Positions 6,737 to 10,088 of a stretch of DNA of 10,088 nucleotides are shown piece by piece. The stretch spans positions 1-10,088 of the forward strand of contig CACXFW010000487.1 in assembly GCA_902767065.1 (NCBI GenBank), in the 5' to 3' direction. The DNA comes from an uncultured Lachnospiraceae bacterium. GTDB lineage: Bacteria > Bacillota > Clostridia > Lachnospirales > Lachnospiraceae. Positions within the stretch are counted from its first letter, which is position 1, and each line of letters starts with the position of its first letter. The notes under the pieces are model-generated. The model did no database searches, was not told the DNA's origin, and worked only from the letters and a program-made list of their open reading frames with translations. The position numbers and the translations under genes were made by a program.

Positions 6737-7903
6737 TTATCTGGATTTCTTCTTCGAGACGATGTCGAAGGCAACCGCTCCAAGAAGGACGATGCCCTTG
6801 ACGACCTTCTGGAAGTTGGCGTCAACGCCCATCAGGCTCATGCCCAGGTTGATGACACCGATCAGAAGCGCTCCGACCAGCATGCCCGGAACCGTTCCGG
6901 CTCCGCCGTAGGCGGAGACACCGCCGACGACGCACGCGGAGATCGCGTCCATCTCATAGTTGGTGCCGAGGGTTGAGTTGGCTGCCTGCACCTTGCTCAG
7001 GACCGCGAACGAGGTGATGACCGTAATCACCGCCATGTTCAGGTACGCAAGGAACATGACTCTTCTCGTATCGATACCGGACAGGCGCGCAGCCTCCCGG
7101 TTGCCGCCCACCACGTAGAAATGGCGGCCGATCGTGGTCTTTCCCGTGACGAAGCTGTAGAGCAGGACGATGATCGCAACCCAGATCAGGACGGTCGGAA
7201 TTCCGCCGGCCATCGACAGCTTCCAGGCGAACAGCATGATCACCGCATCCAGAAGCACAGTCTTTCCGAGCACCCACGCGAAGGAATCCGCGTCATATCC
7301 CTTCTTCACTCTGGCGGCGCGGGATCTGAAATTCAGGATCGCGACCACCAGGCAGGCAATTACTCCGACAACGATGCAGGGCATGTTCATTTCACCCAGC
7401 TTCGTGGAGAACACCTTGCCGGCGAAGATCGTGAGGAAATTCTCCGGGAACGGCGCCAGGGAACCGGTCGAGCTGTTCGCGCTCAGGATCTGGGTGCCGA
7501 GTCCGCGGAAGGCAAGATATCCGGCCAGAGTGGCAATCCAGGGCGGAATCTCCACATACGCGACCAGATAGCCGAGAACACAGCCATAGACCACGCCGAC
7601 CAGAAGAAGCAGCACAATCGACAGACCTGTGTTCAGCTGCTTTACGATCATCAGGTAACCGCCGATCGAGCCGATCAGGCAGACAAACGCGCCGCAGCTC
7701 AAGTCGATGTTGCCGCCGGTCAGCATGCACATCAGCATGCCGCAGGCCAGGATAAAGACATACGCGTTCTGTGTGATCAGCGCGTTAAACTGCAGCGGCT
7801 GGAACATCATACCCTTTGTCGTGATCGTGAAGAAGACGAAGACGAGAACCAGGACGATGAGCATGGTATTGTCTTTTAACAGAGTTTTCGCATCCTTTTT
7901 CAT
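6737..7903 (-). CDS. CUT2 sugar ABC transporter permease, second copy
   Basis: This is an integral membrane protein that forms part of the sugar channel of a ribose/xylose-class (BPD_transp_2 family) importer. It has 388 residues and about ten hydrophobic segments. Family motifs are TGGNIDLS at 62-69, IPPWIATLAG in the first half, the cytoplasmic loop VGGNREAARLSGIDTRRV that contacts the ATPase, and the C-terminal YEMDAISACVVGGVSAYGG and KVVKGIVLLGAV segments. It is a clear paralogue of the permease encoded 14 bases upstream, with roughly 40-50% identity by eye. The ATG follows a strong GGAGGGGAGG ribosome site. Tandem position and divergence suggest that the two permeases form a heterodimer, or are alternative partners, for the single ATPase visible. 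It is the last gene before a strong terminator. The substrate is inferred to be a pentose or another monosaccharide. Confidence 0.92.
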   Translation of the reverse strand: MKKDAKTLLKDNTMLIVLVLVFVFFTITTKGMMFQPLQFNALITQNAYVFILACGMLMCMLTGGNIDLSCGAFVCLIGSIGGYLMIVKQLNTGLSIVLLLLVGVVYGCVLGYLVAYVEIPPWIATLAGYLAFRGLGTQILSANSSTGSLAPFPENFLTIFAGKVFSTKLGEMNMPCIVVGVIACLVVAILNFRSRAARVKKGYDADSFAWVLGKTVLLDAVIMLFAWKLSMAGGIPTVLIWVAIIVLLYSFVTGKTTIGRHFYVVGGNREAARLSGIDTRRVMFLAYLNMAVITVITSFAVLSKVQAANSTLGTNYEMDAISACVVGGVSAYGGAGTVPGMLVGALLIGVINLGMSLMGVDANFQKVVKGIVLLGAVAFDIVSKKKSR

Positions 7904-7917
7904 CTTTCCTCCCCTCC

Positions 7918-9087
7918 TTATTCTTTCTTCTTGGAGACCACATCAAACAGGACCGCAATCAGAAGGACCAGGCCCTTGACCACGCTCTGATAGTTCGCGG
8001 AAACGCCCATGATACTCATACCCTGGTTGATGATACCCAGAAGTACCGCACCGATTACCGTTCCGGGAACGGCTCCGATTCCGCCGTAAGCGGAAGCGCC
8101 GCCGATGAAGCAGGCCGCGATGGCGTCCATTTCATAACCCTGTCCGAAGGTCGGGTTGCCCTGTACCATTCTCGCCAGCGTCAGGATACCGGCAAGACCT
8201 GCCAGAAGCCCCATGTTCGCGTAGGCGATGAAGAAGACTCGCTTCGTATTGACGCCGGACAGCTCTGTTGCTTTCCGGTTGCCGCCGACCGCATACAGGT
8301 AACGGCCGATCGCTGTTTTCTTCGTGATGTAATTGTAGACCAGAAGAACCAGGAGAATCCAGATGACAACCGTCGGGATGCCCTTGAAGTTCGACAGCTT
8401 CCAGGTGATGTACAGAATCAGGGCAGCCATGATCGCGAGCTTGACAACCTCTCCGGCCATGCTGTCATTCGTGTAGCCCTTCACCTTACGGGTAATCCAG
8501 GTCTTGATATTCAGGATCATAAACAGCGCAGCGATCACAATTCCCGCAATCATGCAGGTCATGTTGATGCCCGAGCCTTTTCCGATGAAGTCCGGAATAT
8601 AGCAGTTGGCGCCGCCTCCGAATACGTTCAGGAAGGTCGTGTTGTCCACGCTGATCGAATAACCCTGCAGAACAACATTGGACAGTCCGCGGAAGGCATA
8701 CATGCCTGCCAGCGTGGCAATAAAGGGCGGGACGGATACATAGGCGATCCAGAAGCCCTGGAAAGCGCCGATGGCAAGTCCGACCACAAGCATGGCGATC
8801 ACTGCCAGAATCCAGGGAAGATCCCTGTCCATCATGACCGCGCCGATCGCGCCGGTAAAGCACACGACGGAGCCGACGGAAAGGTCGATGTTTCCACCGG
8901 TCAGGATGCAGCACAGCATTCCGGTGCCGAGCACGAACACGTACGCATTCTGGGAAAACAGGTTGTTGATGTTCTGCGGAAGCAGGATTGTTCCGCCGGT
9001 ACGCCAGTAGAAGAACAGGATCACGACGATCAGGGCGATGATCATGGTGTTCTTCTTAAAGAAGGCTTTTGCCGATCTTGTCTGCAT
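7918..9087 (-). CDS. mmsB: CUT2 multiple-monosaccharide ABC transporter permease (GguB/MmsB type)
   Basis: This membrane permease works with the ATPase encoded just upstream to import sugars delivered by a binding protein. It has 389 residues and about ten hydrophobic segments, the usual length for GguB/XylH permeases. Motifs are TGGNIDLS at 63-70, GFWIAYVSVPPFIATLAG, the ATPase-contacting loop VGGNRKATELSGVNTKRV, YEMDAIAACFIGGASAYGG, and VVKGLVLLIAVLFDV near the C-terminus. From memory it resembles Agrobacterium GguB more than its downstream paralogue does. The ATG starts two bases after the ATPase stop, and the ribosome site (AAAGGGGGA) lies in the end of the ATPase gene, so the two are one operon. 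The specific gene name is a family-level judgement; XylH is the main alternative. Confidence 0.92.
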   Translation of the reverse strand: MQTRSAKAFFKKNTMIIALIVVILFFYWRTGGTILLPQNINNLFSQNAYVFVLGTGMLCCILTGGNIDLSVGSVVCFTGAIGAVMMDRDLPWILAVIAMLVVGLAIGAFQGFWIAYVSVPPFIATLAGMYAFRGLSNVVLQGYSISVDNTTFLNVFGGGANCYIPDFIGKGSGINMTCMIAGIVIAALFMILNIKTWITRKVKGYTNDSMAGEVVKLAIMAALILYITWKLSNFKGIPTVVIWILLVLLVYNYITKKTAIGRYLYAVGGNRKATELSGVNTKRVFFIAYANMGLLAGLAGILTLARMVQGNPTFGQGYEMDAIAACFIGGASAYGGIGAVPGTVIGAVLLGIINQGMSIMGVSANYQSVVKGLVLLIAVLFDVVSKKKE

Positions 9088-9089
9088 AA

Positions 9090-10088
9090 TCAGTCCCCCT
9101 TTCCTGAAGCAAGGATCATGCTCATGATGTTCTCCTGGGTCGCTTCCTCGGCTTTCATCTCTCCGACGATGCGGGACGCATTCATGATATAGATCCTGTC
9201 ACTCATGCCAATGACTTCCGGAAGCTCGGAGGAGATCATGATAACCGACTTGCCCTCCTTCGCCAGATCGTTGATGATACAGTAGATCTCATACTTCGCG
9301 CCGACATCGATTCCTCTGGTCGGTTCATCAAGGATCAGGATATCCGGCTCTGCGAACATCCACTTCGCGAGAAGAACCTTCTGCTGGTTTCCGCCGGACA
9401 GGTTCCCGACCAGCTGCTCCACGGATGGCGTTTTCGTATTCATCTTCTTCCGGTATTCCTCGGCAGCCGCGAATTCCGCATCCGTATCCAGCACCGTGTG
9501 GTTCGATACCCCGCCCAGGTTCGCGAGAGTCGTGTTGACGCGGATCGACTGGGTCAGAACCAGTCCGTTGCCCTTGCGGTCCTCCGTGACATAGGCAATC
9601 TTGTGCCTGATCGCGTCCAGAGGCGTCTTCTTCAGCTTCACTTCCTTCCCGTCGATCTTCAGGGTTCCTGACAGAAGCGTACCGTAAGACTGGCCGAAGA
9701 TGCTCATGGCAAGCTCGGTTCTTCCTGCGCCCATCAGTCCGTAGATTCCCACGACCTCACCCTTGCGCACGTTCATGGAAACATCGTTGACCACGTTGCG
9801 CTCGGTATACTTGGGGTGCTGTACCGTCCAGTTCGAAACCTCCATCATGATATCGCCGATCGGAACGTTCTCCCTCTTCGGGAAGCGGTTCGTCATCTCA
9901 CGTCCGACCATGCCTTTGATGATCCGGTCCTCGGAAATCTGCTCCGCTCCGTGGCAGTCCAGCGTCTCGATCGTGGAGCCGTCGCGCACGACCGTGATCT
10001 TGTCGGATACGGAGGCAATCTCGTTCAGCTTGTGGGTAATGATGATCATGGTCATACCCTGCTTCTTGAAGCTGAGCATCAGATCCAG
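9090..10088 (-). CDS. mmsA: CUT2 sugar ABC transporter ATP-binding protein, C-terminal part (GguA/MmsA type)
   Basis: This cytoplasmic double ATPase energises monosaccharide uptake through the downstream permeases. Only the last 332 residues are inside the window; the 5' end lies beyond the right edge and the frame is open to it (first visible residues LDLMLSF). The fragment begins at the end of the first nucleotide-binding domain (H-loop segment THKLNEI at 18-24) and holds the whole second domain. That domain has a Walker A loop GLMGAGRT (117-124) with Arg in place of the usual Lys, signature LSGGNQQK (230-237), Walker B ILILDEP (250-256), and SSELPEV (286-292) where an H-loop His would normally stand. 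These departures are normal for the second domain of RbsA/XylG/GguA proteins. The stretch WTVQHPKYTERNVVNDV fits GguA/MmsA better than RbsA. XylG is the alternative name. Confidence 0.93.
   Translation of the reverse strand: MDLMLSFKKQGMTMIIITHKLNEIASVSDKITVVRDGSTIETLDCHGAEQISEDRIIKGMVGREMTNRFPKRENVPIGDIMMEVSNWTVQHPKYTERNVVNDVSMNVRKGEVVGIYGLMGAGRTELAMSIFGQSYGTLLSGTLKIDGKEVKLKKTPLDAIRHKIAYVTEDRKGNGLVLTQSIRVNTTLANLGGVSNHTVLDTDAEFAAAEEYRKKMNTKTPSVEQLVGNLSGGNQQKVLLAKWMFAEPDILILDEPTRGIDVGAKYEIYCIINDLAKEGKSVIMISSELPEVIGMSDRIYIMNASRIVGEMKAEEATQENIMSMILASGKGD

Noticed and set aside
7121..7879. Plus-strand frame of 252 codons
   Set aside because: It is antisense to the second permease; its Gln/His/Asp/Arg-rich composition is what the reverse of a membrane protein gene gives.
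9090..10088. Arg in the Walker A loop and Ser instead of the H-loop His of the ATPase as signs of an inactive protein
   Set aside because: These substitutions are normal in the second nucleotide-binding domain of CUT2-class ATPases, so they do not suggest decay.

Overview
The window is about 10.1 kb of fairly GC-rich DNA, and every gene I can support lies on the minus strand, so transcription runs from high to low coordinates. The content points to an anaerobic Bacillota, most likely a Lachnospiraceae-type Clostridia. The reasons are strong AGGAGG-type ribosome binding sites, a type III glutamine synthetase, YesM/YesN-type two-component proteins beside a CUT2 sugar ABC transporter, and a lipoprotein signal on the sugar-binding protein. 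The taxonomic placement is inference.

Layout in transcription order. (1) Positions 10088 to 6737 hold the end of a CUT2 (ribose/xylose/multiple-monosaccharide class) transporter operon: the C-terminal part of the double ATPase (GguA/MmsA type, 5' end outside the window), then two tandem, clearly paralogous permeases. A strong intrinsic terminator at 6680-6711 closes it. (2) Positions 6508 to 1194 hold a sensing operon: a membrane-anchored sugar-binding-protein homologue, a YesM/LytS-like histidine kinase, a YesN-like response regulator with an AraC DNA-binding domain, and a XylF-like lipoprotein. The four genes overlap or are translationally coupled (4, 29 and 4 nt overlaps). A near-perfect extended -10 element (TGGTATAAT) lies right against the terminator of the preceding operon and would make a roughly 200-nt leader with strong hairpin potential. 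(3) After a weaker terminator or attenuator-like hairpin (1111-1153), the 5' half of a type III glutamine synthetase gene (3-1070) runs off the left edge.

How the parts probably work together: the anchored binding protein detects an external sugar and signals through the kinase to the AraC-type regulator, which would switch on the neighbouring transporter. The XylF-like lipoprotein would deliver the sugar to the ATPase and permeases. This matches the plan of the XylFII-LytS-YesN three-component xylose system known from solventogenic Clostridium. The ligand here is not proven. The features most worth a second look are the two permeases served by one ATPase, the structured leader with a promoter abutting a terminator, the placement of the transport binding protein inside the sensor operon, and the hairpin ahead of the glutamine synthetase gene. 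No mobile elements, CRISPR arrays, tRNAs or rRNAs were seen. No gap between genes exceeds 300 bases.
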